64,000 nt of DNA from Bryum argenteum. Taxonomy: Eukaryota; Streptophyta; Bryopsida; Bryales; Bryaceae. The notes beneath the pieces were generated by a model. That model was not told where the DNA came from. It saw only the letters and a program-made list of their open reading frames with translations, and did no database searches. Made by a program: the position numbers and the translations under genes. The DNA lies in contig CM073321.1 of NCBI GenBank assembly GCA_037043015.1, positions 40,134,420-40,198,419 on the forward strand, read 5' to 3'. Positions 11,594 to 23,263 of this stretch are shown piece after piece (positions within the stretch are counted from its first letter, which is position 1; every line of letters begins with the position of its first letter).

Positions 11594-12248
11594 ACCATTT
11601 CGTGAATACCGTCATACAAGACCCCCTCGATAACCACGTTATCAAACATCGCACCAGCACAGTGTATTACCCTCAGGGAAATGGGCAGGCAGAGTCGACA
11701 ATAAAAACACTAATTAATATGCTGAAAAGATTTGTGCACGCAAATCAGGCGGACTGGGATGATTGTCTACCAGCCGCACTCTGGGCTTAACGTGTCGCCG
11801 TCAAAACCGCCACAAATGCCAGCCCGTTCGAAATGGTTTACGGTACTCAACCCCTGCTTCCCACAGAGTACATCGTACCAACGTTCCAAACACTACAGCC
11901 GAGGGATTACACCCCCCACAGGGTGCTGGCAGCCCGCATCAACGACCTACACCACCTCAAAGAAATTAGAACCCTGGCTACATCACAAACAGACCCTGAC
12001 GGCCCGCCATTTCCAGGGAACGCAGCCTCCACGGGTGTTTCAAAAGGGTGACCAAGTACTTTGGTGCCCCCGAGACCCCAAACTCAAACGGTCTAAATTT
12101 GAGTCGATATGGCATGGCCCATATACGGTACAGTTGGTTCTACCTAACAATACCGTACTCCTCGTCAACAGCACGTACTACGACCCCTACGCCACGATAG
12201 TCAACGCCACAAAACTGAAACAATACTACACTACAGCACCACAACCCA
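11594..12248 (+). pseudogene. C1 integrase remnant
   Basis: Matches C2 52045-52700. It includes the region with the third catalytic acidic residue (STVYYPQGNGQAESTIKTL), the HANQADWDDCLPAALWA segment, and the integrase C-terminal region (LLPTEYIVPTFQTLQPRDY, FESIWHGPYTVQLVLPNNTV). It ends at the B1 LTR. A few breaks. Confidence 0.8.
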
Positions 12249-13537
12249 TGTCGCAACCCTTGCTAGCTCACCTTAGCTTACACCAACTCTTTCCCAACTC
12301 TAGCAAGTGTCACGAGCGCTAACTCTGCACATCCCCCACATGCACAAAGTTAGCTCCCCATACCAACCACCAAGCTCACCGCTTGGTTATCAATCCCTCT
12401 TACTCATGCAACCGGGACTCAACCCCTTCGTAGGTAGCCAATGGTTAGGTGCGGACTTCCACTTATGTCCAAGGCCCAACTTGGTGGCACTCCCATACCA
12501 CGCGGCCTAACCGCACTTGGTGGTGTCTCCTCACCACCGCCCATAACCACCATGGTGACCCCAAGGCCACCAAGTAATCACAACGCCGGCGGTGAGACAC
12601 CACCCCACATCGGTAGCACTCATGGTCCTCATTTTGCCTATATGAGTCCCCGTGGTGAAGCCCCAACACTAGCTCCCCCACCGGGACTCACCTTGTCCTT
12701 ATGAGCCACCGTGGTGAAGCCCCAACACTAGCTCCACCCACCGTGCCTCATTTTGCACTTTGAGTCCCCATGGTGGAGCCCCAACACTAGCTCCACCCAT
12801 TGGGACTCACCTTGGCTTGGGAGTCCCCATGGTGAGGCCCCAACACTAGCCACACCACTCGGGACTCCCACCTTGGTCACCACCAAGGCACCATGGGAGT
12901 GGGGAGGGAGACCAGCCCTCCCCATAGTATACTCTGTGGGATTCGGCAGCCCCCTGGTCCTAGGTGAAGGGCTGGACCCTCACACCTCTAAAGTTTGGAA
13001 GACCACCCAATCTCCCAATGCCTTAGCCGCTGGAAGGCCCCAGGAGACTTCCCGAACCTTCCAGGGCTCGTATCTACCTTGTCCCGCATCCAAACGCGAC
13101 GAGCGACCACTCTATCGACATCTACTCGTCAAGTAGATGCCGATAGACACCTTACTTGCCTCATTCCGACAAGTATTGAGGGAGTTATGCCCCTCTGAAG
13201 ATTCGGGAGTCCCGGGCCAGCTTCCCAGTCCAGCACTGTCCCTGGACAGCACTCCCTTTAGTCCCACAATCTTCCATAACTTTTAGCTCACACCTCCAAA
13301 TGAGGTGCTCCTTAGCATCCCGGAATCGTGGCAACATGAGCTTCCATAATCTCATGTCCATTCCCTTGTGGCTCCTAGTCTCCGTGGGTGAGAGGCGTCT
13401 CCAACGCCCGGGGTCCTCTCCCACACTAGGCCCACTTAGGTTCCCTTCACCTTGGCACTCCAAGGCCCGGGCGTCACTCCGGTGTCCCCCTTGGGCCCTT
13501 GGTGTTGCGGGCACTCCTCAAGGAGAGGTGCGCGACA
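12249..13537 (-). repeat. B1 3' LTR
   Basis: TGTCGCAACCC...GTGCGCGACA on the plus strand; the element reads on the minus strand. It contains a four-unit repeat of about 60 bp (about 12640-12870) and a long stem-loop (13111-13147). Confidence 0.9.
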
Positions 13538-16505
13538 CTCACCCCCACCTAATGGAGTCGATGCCCTCATCGACTATACTTGTAGTCGGTCACACCAACT
13601 CTTGGGTTGCCATCCCCATTGGTGCAGCATTGTGTTTCACCAGGGCGCGACCCCCACAATGCACTCTCAAACTTTGGCAAAGTCTCAAAGGTGTCGTCAC
13701 TAGGTGGTCCGTTTAGAACCCTGGACTTCTTCCAAGGCAACTAAACTACTCTAGACCCACCTACTTTGAGACCCTCTTGGATTGCCCTTACCTTGGCTCT
13801 CCAAGTTAGGCTCCACTAGCCTAACACTTCTTCCTTGACTACTAGGCTGGACCTCAATGCTTCCACCAAGTTGTCTTGGTTGCAAACCCAAGATGGCTTT
13901 TACACCACGACTCGATCGCACGGGGGTAATGCCAAGTTCCGCCCAACTCGGATCCCGCTATCTCTTTCAAGGCATGGGTTCATGACTCCCATGCACTAGC
14001 TTGCACTAGTTTGTGGGAGTGGCGCTTTTATGAGCACGCGCCATTACCTTGTCCCCGCCCGGACAAGCCCAAGGCCAAGGGACTTCATGGTTTTATCCAC
14101 TCTTTCTCCTAGCCTTGGTCCCCATTACTCGGCCTTCCCAACTCGGTTTCACATCTCTATTCCCCCTCTTCCACCAACTTAGCACAAGTACAAGACTAGG
14201 ACTCCATCTCATACTCTTCTCTTTGCACACACCAAAGCCAAACTTTATTGCCAAATCCAAAGAACAAGTACAAGTGTTGTGGATCTACGCCCAAGCTACA
14301 AGTCATCCTCCCCCACTACGGAGGTTGATGTCCTCATCAATGCCTAAGTTGCTTCTTGTTGGAGCTCCTATGCTTCTCAAAGTTCTCCACCACCTCCTTA
14401 GCATTCACCATGTCCTTTGCCGCCACCCACGTTGCTTCTTTCTCGTGGTATCCTCGCCACTTCACAAGGTATTCCTTGCTCTTGTTTTTGAGGTTCCTAC
14501 TCTTGAGGATGGCCTCTACCTCATATTCCAAATGTTGTCCAACCAACTCTGGTGGTGGCCGAATCACTTGCTTGCGATCCGGCCACAAGGTATCCTCCTT
14601 GAATGGCTTTAACAATGAAACATGGAATGTTGGATGCACTTTGATCTCGGGTGGTAGCTCCAACTTATACACATCTTTGAACACCCGTTCCACAATGGGA
14701 AACGGACCCGCAAACTTGGACATGAACTTTGGAGTGAGGCCTTCGGGCATGGTGAAGTTCTTCACATTCAACAACACCTTTTGTCCCACCTCATACTCCA
14801 CTTCACGTCTTCCGGCATTGACTTGCTTCTCATAGCGCCTTCTTGCCTTCTCCAACAACAACTTGGTTTTTTCCAACATATGTTCCCGCTTCTTGGCCAA
14901 GTCTTCACCATCTTGGTTGAACTCGGTGTTGAATGTGCCCCCTCGAGAGCTAAGTCGGCGAGGTTGGAGTGGCTCCACTCCATAGGCCACTTTGAAAGGT
15001 GACTCCTTAGTCGCCGAGTGTGTGGCCGCATTGTAAATCGAACTCCGCCAACCCCACATAGTCTACCCAATCACGTTGGTCCGCACTCACAAAGTTCCTC
15101 AAGTATTGGTTCAAGACCCCATTCACCCTTTCGGTTTGCCCATCTGTTTGGGGATGAAAGGCGAGTGCTAAATGTCAACTTGGTTCCCACTTTCCTAAAG
15201 AAGTGTCTCCAAAATGCACTTGTGAACTTTGGGTCTCGATCCGACACAATCACTCTTGGCAACCCGTGATGCTTCCACCATGCATCGAGAAAGATCTTGG
15301 CGGTCTCAAGCGCGATTTGTAGTTCCTCTAGTTGGCACCATATGAGCCAACTTGCTAAACCGATCCACCATCACTAAGATGGCATCATACCCTTGCGACT
15401 CGGGAAGGCTTGTGATGAAGTCCATAGACACACTATGCCAAGGACCCGGCGGAATTGGCAATGGTTGCAACAAGCCCGCTTGCTTTTGATATGAAGCCCG
15501 GTTAAGTTGGCACTTCACACAAGTCTTCACAAAGTGGGTTATGTCATCTTTCATCCCCGGCCAATAGTACCTCCTTGACACCGTTGCAATGGTAGCCTTT
15601 TCTCCCTATGGCGGCTATGGGACTATCATGTTCCTCCTTCAAAACCAACAATCTAAGCTTGCCTTGAGGAACATACACCCTACTTTGCTTATACTTGAGC
15701 AATCCAATCACCAACTTGATCTCCTTGAGCTTCTTGCCCTTCCTAAGATCACCAAGCATTTGTTGTGCCTCGGGGTCCTTCATGTACCCCTCTCTTATCC
15801 GCCGTTCCCAATTGCCTTCACCCTTATACATGAGCCGCAAGACTTGGGTGGTGCTCATGGCATGAAACTCTTCCTTTCTACTTAGCGCATCCGGCACCAC
15901 ATTGTCACGGCCCGGTTTGTGGATCAAGTCCACATTCATGAGCGCCAAGGTATCATGCCACCTCAATTGTTTGGCACTCATTTGTGCTTGTGTCTCAAAA
16001 TACTTCAAAGACACATTATCGGTGTAGACCTTAGTCTTGTGCAACCCCAAGTAATGTTGCCATGTCTTCAAACAATGCACCACCGCAAAGAGCTCCTTCT
16101 CGTGAGTTGGCCATCTCCTTTGACACCCATCCAACTTCTTGCTCTCATAGGCAATTGGCCTACCATCTTGCATCAAGACGCCTCCAATGGCAAAGTCACT
16201 TGCATCTGTGTGGACCTCAAAGGGCTTATCAAACTCAGGGAACTTCAACACTGGTGGAGATGACAACTTGTTCTTGAGTTCCTCAAAGGCTTGGTAGCAA
16301 AATTCATCCCATACTTGGTTCACCCCTTTTTTCAACAAGTCGGACAAAGGCTTGGCAATCTTAGAGAAGTTGCGTATGAAGCGGCGATAGTAGTTTGCTA
16401 GGCCAAGGAATGACCTAAGTCCCTTTTGTGTAGAAGGCCGCTTCCACTCTTGAATTGCCTTCACCTTCTTCATGTCCGGCTTGATTCCATCTCCGGTAAC
16501 CACAT
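13538..16505 (-). pseudogene. B1 pol 3' part: RT end, RNase H, integrase, chromodomain
   Basis: Mirror copy of B2 20306-23263. Pieces on the minus strand: RT connection and RNase H ([20 protein letters not shown], near 16240), integrase zinc-binding region and core ([20 protein letters not shown], then [20 protein letters not shown], 15306-15581), and an integrase tail with chromodomain (14337-15059, ending in a 240-codon frame with EYLVKWRGYHEKEATWVAAK). The purine tract and stem-loops lie at 13538-13574 and 14325-14340. A few breaks. Confidence 0.85.
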
Positions 16506-17791
16506 TGTCGCGCACCTCTCCTTGAGGAGTGCCCGCAACACCAAGGGCCCAAGGGGGACACCGGAGTGACGCCCGGGCCTTGGAGTGCCAAGGTGAAGGG
16601 AACCTAAGTGGGCCTAGTGTGGGAGAGGACCCCGGGCGTTGGAGACGCCTCTCACCCACGGAGACTAGGAGCCACAAGGGAATGGACATGAGATTATGGA
16701 AGCTCATGTTGCCACGATTCCGGGATGCTAAGGAGCACCTCATTTGGAGGTGTGAGCTAAAAGTTATGGAAGATTGTGGGACTAAAGGGAGTGCTGTCCA
16801 GGGACAGTGCTGGACTGGGAAGCTGGCCCGGGACTCCCGAATCTTCAGAGGGGCATAACTCCCTCAATACTTGTCGGAATGAGGCAAGTAAGGTGTCTAT
16901 CGGCATCTACTTGACGAGTAGATGTCGATAGAGTGGTCGCTCGTCGCGTTTGGATGCGGGACGAGGTAGATACGAGCCCTGGAAGGTTCGGGAAGTCTCC
17001 CGGGGCCTTCCAGCGGCTAAGGCATTGGGAGATTGGGTGGTCTTCCAAAACTAAGAGGTGTGAGGGTCCAGCCCTTCACCTAGGACCAGGGGGCTGCCGA
17101 ATCCCACAGAGTATACTATGGGGAGGGCTGGTCTCCCTCCCCACTCCCATGGTGCCTTGGTGGTGACCAAGGTGGGAGTCCAGTGGTGTGGCTAGTGTTG
17201 GGGCCTCACCATGGGGACTCCCAAGCCAAGGTGAGTCCCAATGGGTGGAGCTAGTGTTGGGGCTCCACCATGGGGACTCAAAGTGCAAAATGAGGCACGG
17301 TGGGTGGAGCTAGTGTTGGGGCTTCACCACGGTGGCTCATAAGGACAAGGTGAGTCCCGGTGGGGAGCTAGTGTTGGGGCTTCACCACGGGGACTCATAT
17401 AGGCAAATTGAGGACCATGAGTGCTACCGATGTGGGGTGGTGTCTCACCGCCGGCGTTGTGATTACTTGGTGGCCTTGGGGTCACCATGGTGGTCATGGG
17501 CGGTGGTGAGGAGACACCACCAAGTGCGGTTAGGCCGCGTGGTATGGGAGTGCCACCAAGTTGGGCCTTGGACATAAGTGGAAGTCCGCACCTAACCATT
17601 GGCTACCTACGAAGGGGTTGAGTCCCGGTTGCATGAGTAGGAGGGATTGATAACCAAGCGGTGAGCTTGGTGGTTGGTATGGAGAGCTAACTTTGTGCAT
17701 GTGGGGGATGTGCAGAGTTAGCGCTCGTGACACTTGCTAGAGTTGGGAAAAAGTTGGTGTAAGCCAAGGTGAGCTAGCAAGGGTTGCGACA
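16506..17791 (+). repeat. B2 5' LTR
   Basis: TGTCGCGCACC...GGGTTGCGACA, 1286 bp, near-identical to 23264-24550 and to both B1 LTRs in reverse. Carries the 60-bp repeat block (about 17187-17415) and stem-loop (16896-16932). Confidence 0.92.
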
Positions 17792-19531
17792 CTTGGTATC
17801 AGAGCAGGCTTTTAGTACCCAAGTGCAAAGTTGTGAGGGAGCAATGGGCAAGAAGAAGACCATTGAGGGTGATGAGCCTGGAGCTTCTAAGCGGCCACGC
17901 ACGAGGGGGAACAAAGACCCCGATCCTACAAGTGAGGCTCATTCTCATGACTCCAATGAGCAAGCTGCCACTAGTGAGGGCAATGAGCAAATGGAATTGT
18001 CACTTCAAGAGGAGCCCTTGGGTGAAGAGGAGCGCTCTAGGTCGAGACGCCTAGAGTCTTCCCAAGGGGTGGAAAAACAAGATCCTCAATTGGCTTTCCA
18101 AATGAGAATGCTTGAGTTCATGGACTCCGTGAATCAAGAGCTCAAGCGTGGGAAGGAAGAAAGGGATCGCCAAGAGAGGTTGATTGAACACCTCATGATG
18201 CAAGGGTCCCGACCTTCATCTTCCACCAAAAAGTTGGCTAAGGTAAACATGCCAAGCACCTTCTCGGGACTTGGTAAGGCAAGGAAGGTGAAGGAATTCC
18301 TTCTTGAGATGGATAACTACTATGATGTCCAAAAGCCGGATGAGGAGGACAAGGTTTCCATTGCGGTGACATTTCTCAAGGATCATGCTCTTCAATGGTG
18401 GACAAGCAAAAAGGAGCAAGAGCCGGAGTTGGTGGCAAACTTGACTTGGGGTGGCTTCAAAGACTTGTTGAGTGAACGCTTCACACCGAGTATCAGGAGT
18501 TGAGGGAAGGCATGAACTTGGTGCAAATGAGGCACACTGGGTCTCTCAAGGCCTATGTGCGTGACTTCAATGCCCAAATGAATGCCACACCCAAGATGGA
18601 TGAGTTCTCTAAGAAGTGCATCTTTTTGGGTGGGCTTCAAAAGTGGGTGGTGGATGCCTTGTTCAAGTTCCCAAAACTTCCCGAGGATGTGGCGGGCATC
18701 ATCAAGATTGTTGAAAGGATTGAGGCTGATGGACCCGAGAGGAAGTCAAGTGGCCCCTCTCAACAAAGCGGATCAAATAGGAATGCGGCTCGAGGCAAAG
18801 AGCGCAAGAAGTTTGGCTTTGGCAACAAACACAAGGGACAAGTGGATGGTGGAGCCTCTAACAAAAGGGAACACCAAGGGGGAAAGCCATCTAAAGGGGG
18901 AGACAAAGGTGATGACACCAAGGCCAAGAGGTGCCATGGTTGTGGCAAGATTGGCCACTTCATTGCGGAGTGCCCCGACAAGAAGCTAAGTACCATTGCA
19001 AGTCTTGCTTGTGTTGAAGACCGCATACTAGAAGGAGGTTTTGTGGCCAAGGCAAGTAGCCTCAAGCCAAGGCCGGGCCTCTTGTTTCTTGAGGCCCAAG
19101 TGAAGGACAAAGATGTCTCATGTTTGGTTGATACAGGGGCAACGCACTCCTTCATGAGTCCCAAACTAGCAAGGGAGTTGGGCTTGCCACTGCAAAAGGC
19201 AAGCAAGCCCATCAATGTGCGTTTTGCAAAGGGCGAACCGCACAAGACGGAGGAAGTGGCGTTGCAAGTGACCTTGAAGTGTGAGACATTGGAGTTTGTT
19301 GAGAATTTCACATTATGTGAGATGGATGAGGTAGACCTCATCTTAGGAGATACCTTCTTTGAGGCGCACACAGTGGATGTGAGGCGCAAGCCAACACGGT
19401 TAGTGGTGCGCCGTGATGGCAAGGAGTTAGTGTTGAAGTTAACTCGTGGCCCTTCAATAGCGGGGGGGCAAATTAAACTTGGTCTCTTTAGACCAAATGT
19501 TGGAACATCAATTTGTGGTGATGGCTCGTGA
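17784..19531 (+). pseudogene. B2 gag and protease
   Basis: Two long frames. The first has a basic N-terminus and the gag core (MPSTFSGLGKARKVKEFLLE, FLKDHALQWW). The second continues through the gag C-terminus, a CCHC knuckle CHGCGKIGHFIAEC near 18934-18975, and a retropepsin site CLVDTGATHSFM near 19121. The DTGA form of the protease site differs from the DGGSG of the C and D families. Structural and protease functions are inferred from family. Broken. Confidence 0.85.
17794..17805 (+). promoter_or_regulatory. B2 primer binding site, initiator Met-tRNA
   Basis: TGGTATCAGAGC, two bases after the LTR end. The same site, reversed, borders the B1 5' LTR just left of 27058. Confidence 0.88.
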
Positions 19532-19729
19532 AGAGCAACTTGGGCATGAGGGGAAGGGGTGCAACAACCACTTCCCAAAGAAATTCAAGAGGTGTTGGCC
19601 AAGTACAAGGATGTGCTTACCAATGAGTTACCCAAAGAGCTACCCCCAAGAAGAGAAGTGGATCACAAGATCGAGGTGCTACGGAGCCGAGCCACTTTCT
19701 AAGGCACCTTATCGTTAAACCAAAAAGAG

Positions 19730-21553
19730 TTGATGGAGCTAAAGAAGCAACTAAACGACTTGTTGGAAAGGGGTTATGTGGGACCAAGCAAGTCACCATA
19801 TGGTGCACCGGTCCTCTTTGTGGACAAGAAGGATGGCAAGCTTAGGATGTGCATTGATTATAGGGCCTTGAATAAGGTGACCATCAAGAACAACTACCCT
19901 TTGCCTCGAATTGATGATCTCTTTGATAGATTGGCGGGAGCTAAGTACTTTAGTCGCATAGACTTGAAGTCGGGTTACTACCAAATCCGCATTGCAGATG
20001 CGGATGTGGAAAAGACCGCGTGCCGCACAAGGTATGGGTCTTATGAGTTCCTTGTGATGCCCTTTGGGTTGTGCAATGCACCCTCAACATTCACAACCCT
20101 TATGAACACCATCTTTCGAGAGGAAATGGATGACTTTGTGATTGTCTACATCGATGACATCTTGGTGTTTTCCAAGACGGCCGAGGAACATGCAAGGCAC
20201 CTTGAGGCAGTACTCATGAAGCTTAGAGACAACAAGCTTTATGCTAATGGGGAAAAGAGTGAGTTTGCACAACTTGAGATGGAGTTCTTGGGCTCTGTGG
20301 TTACCGGAGATGGAATCAAGCCGGACATGAAGAAGGTGAAGGCAATTCAAGAGTGGAAGCGGCCTTCTACACAAAAGGGACTTAGGTCATTCCTTGGCCT
20401 AGCAAACTACTATCGCCGCTTCATACGCAACTTCTCTAAGATTGCCAAGCCTTTGTCCGACTTGTTGAAAAAAGGGGTGAACCAAGTATGGGATGAATTT
20501 TGCTACCAAGCCTTTGAGGAACTCAAGAACAAGTTGTCATCTCCACCAGTGTTGAAGTTCCCTGAGTTTGATAAGCCCTTTGAGGTCCACACAGATGCAA
20601 GTGACTTTGCCATTGGAGGCGTCTTGATGCAAGATGGTAGGCCAATTGCCTATGAGAGCAAGAAGTTGGATGGGTGTCAAAGGAGATGGCCAACTCACGA
20701 GAAGGAGCTCTTTGCGGTGGTGCATTGTTTGAAGACATGGCAACATTACTTGGGGTTGCACAAGACTAAGGTCTACACCGATAATGTGTCTTTGAAGTAT
20801 TTTGAGACACAAGCACAAATGAGTGCCAAACAATTGAGGTGGCATGATACCTTGGCGCTCATGAATGTGGACTTGATCCACAAACCGGGCCGTGACAATG
20901 TGGTGCCGGATGCGCTAAGTAGAAAGGAAGAGTTTCATGCCATGAGCACCACCCAAGTCTTGCGGCTCATGTATAAGGGTGAAGGCAATTGGGAACGGCG
21001 GATAAGAGAGGGGTACATGAAGGACCCCGAGGCACAACAAATGCTTGGTGATCTTAGGAAGGGCAAGAAGCTCAAGGAGATCAAGTTGGTGATTGGATTG
21101 CTCAAGTATAAGCAAAGTAGGGTGTATGTTCCTCAAGGCAAGCTTAGATTGTTGGTTTTGAAGGAGGAACATGATAGTCCCATAGCCGGCCATAGGGGAG
21201 AAAAGGCTACCATTGCAACGGTGTCAAGGAGGTACTATTGGCCGGGGATGAAAGATGACATAACCCACTTTGTGAAGACTTGTGTGAAGTGCCAACTTAA
21301 CCGGGCTTCATATCAAAAGCAAGCGGGCTTGTTGCAACCATTGCCAATTCCGCCGGGTCCTTGGCATAGTGTGTCTATGGACTTCATCACAAGCCTTCCC
21401 GAGTCGCAAGGGTATGATGCCATCTTAGTGATGGTGGATCGGTTTAGCAAGTTGGCTCATATGGTGCCAACTAGAGGAACCGCTGGCTCGCGCTTGAGAC
21501 CGCCAAGATCTTTCTCGATGCATGGTGGAAGCATCACGGGTTGCCAAGAGTGA
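19730..21553 (+). pseudogene. B2 pol: RT, RNase H, integrase start
   Basis: A 607-codon frame. RT shows [49 protein letters not shown] and the catalytic YIDDILVFS (about residue 140). RNase H starts at [13 protein letters not shown] and includes [13 protein letters not shown]. The integrase zinc region (H...H...CVKCQ) and the first part of the core ([11 protein letters not shown]) follow. It reads well but belongs to a broken element. Confidence 0.88.
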
Positions 21554-21743
21554 TTGTGTCGGATCGAGACCCAAAGTTCACAAGTGCATTTTGGAGACAC
21601 TTCTTTAGGAAAGTGGGAACCAAGTTGACATTTAGCACTCGCCTTTCATCCCCAAACAGATGGGCAAACCGAAAGGGTGAATGGGGTCTTGAACCAATAC
21701 TTGAGGAACTTTGTGAGTGCGGACCAACGTGATTGGGTAGACT

Positions 21744-22463
21744 ATGTGGGGTTGGCGGAGTTCGATTACAATGCGGCCACACACTCGGCGACTAAGGAGT
21801 CACCTTTCAAAGTGGCCTATGGAGTGGAGCCACTCCAACCTCGCTGACTTAGCTCGAGGGGGCACATTCAACACCGAGTTCAACCAAGATGGTGAAGACT
21901 TGGCCAAGAAGCGGGAACATATGTTGGAAAAAACCAAGTTGTTGTTGGAGAAGGCAAGAAGGCGCTATGAGAAGCAAGTCAATGCCGGAAGACGTGAAGT
22001 GGAGTATGAGGTGGGACAAAAGGTGTTGTTGAATGTGAAGAACTTCACCATGCCCGAAGGCCTCACTCCAAAGTTCATGTCCAAGTTTGCGGGTCCGTTT
22101 CCCATTGTGGAACGGGTGTTCAAAGATGTGTATAAGTTGGAGCTACCACCCGAGATCAAAGTGCATCCAACATTCCATGTTTCATTGTTAAAGCCATTCA
22201 AGGAGGATACCTTGTGGCCGGATCGCAAGCAAGTGATTCGGCCACCACCAGAGTTGGTTGGACAACATTTGGAATATGAGGTAGAGGCCATCCTCAAGAG
22301 TAGGAACCTCAAAAACAAGAGCAAGGAATACCTTGTGAAGTGGCGAGGATACCACGAGAAAGAAGCAACGTGGGTGGCGGCAAAGGACATGGTGAATGCT
22401 AAGGAGGTGGTGGAGAACTTTGAGAAGCATAGGAGCTCCAACAAGAAGCAACTTAGGCATTGA
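21744..22463 (+). pseudogene. B2 integrase end with chromodomain
   Basis: A 239-codon frame: host-side integrase end (TPKFMSKFAGPFPIVERVFK, LPPEIKVHPTFHVSLLKPF) and a chromodomain in the last 60 or so residues (EYLVKWRGYHEKEATWVAAK). The aromatic-rich chromodomain signature is clear. The catalytic integrase core lies upstream, around 21360-21740, outside this frame. Confidence 0.85.
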
Positions 22464-23263
22464 TGAGGACATCAACCTCCGTAGTGGGGGAGGATGACTT
22501 GTAGCTTGGGCGTAGATCCACAACACTTGTACTTGTTCTTTGGATTTGGCAATAAAGTTTGGCTTTGGTGTGTGCAAAGAGAAGAGTATGAGATGGAGTC
22601 CTAGTCTTGTACTTGTGCTAAGTTGGTGGAAGAGGGGGAATAGAGATGTGAAACCGAGTTGGGAAGGCCGAGTAATGGGGACCAAGGCTAGGAGAAAGAG
22701 TGGATAAAACCATGAAGTCCCTTGGCCTTGGGCTTGTCCGGCGGGGACAAGGTAATGGCGCGTGCTCATAAAAGCGCCACTCCCACAAACTAGTGCAAGC
22801 TAGTGCATGGGAGTCATGAACCCATGCCTTGAAAGAGATAGCGGGATCCGAGTTGGGCGGAACTTGGCATTACCCCCGTGCGATCGAGTCGTGGTGTAAA
22901 AGCCATCTTGGGTTTGCAACCAAGACAACTTGGTGGAAGCATTGAGGTCCAGCCTAGTAGTCAAGGAAGAAGTGTTAGGCTAGTGGAGCCTAACTTGGAG
23001 AGCCAAGGTAAGGGCAATCCAAGAGGGTCTCAAAGTAGGTGGGTCTAGAGTAGTTTAGTTGCCTTGGAAGAAGTCCAGGGTTCTAAACGGACCACCTAGT
23101 GACGACACCTTTGAGACTTTGCCAAAGTTTGAGAGTGCATTGTGGGGGTCGCGCGCCTGGTGAAACACAATCTTTGCACCAATGGGGATGGCAACCCAAG
23201 AGTTGGTGTGACCGACTACAAGTATAGTCGATGAGGGCATCGACTCCATTAGGTGGGGGTGAG
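22460..23263 (+). other. B2 3' noncoding region with two stem-loop/purine-tract modules
   Basis: No gene. The first module is stem-loop TTGATG-AGGA-CATCAA (22460-22475) plus GTAGTGGGGGAGGATGA (22481-22497). The second is stem-loop GTCGATG-AGGG-CATCGAC (23227-23244) plus AGGTGGGGGTGAG (23251-23263), which directly precedes the LTR and is the probable polypurine tract. Same paired arrangement in B1 and A2. Confidence 0.75.

Larger units (their letters stand above)
6591..12248 (+). mobile_element. C1: broken non-chromodomain Ty3/gypsy element, 5' part
   Basis: Starts with a TG LTR and runs through a primer site, gag remnants, protease, RT start, then an inserted A-family LTR fragment (10275-11593), then integrase. 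It ends where B1 begins. It is inserted in A1: the left target copy GCAGT (6586-6590) continues A1 exactly, by comparison with A2. No right end or right target copy is present. About 80 percent identical by eye to C2 (49760-56693) where they overlap, so it is a separate and fairly old copy. Broken, roughly ten breaks. Confidence 0.85.

Noticed and set aside
12640-12870. CRISPR-like regular repeats
   Set aside because: Units are about 60 bp, imperfect, without unique spacers, and lie inside plant LTRs.
20523-21193. Minus-strand frames across B2 pol (and mirrored plus frames at 15589-16277)
   Set aside because: Antisense shadows of RNase H and integrase; they appear identically in both B copies for that reason.
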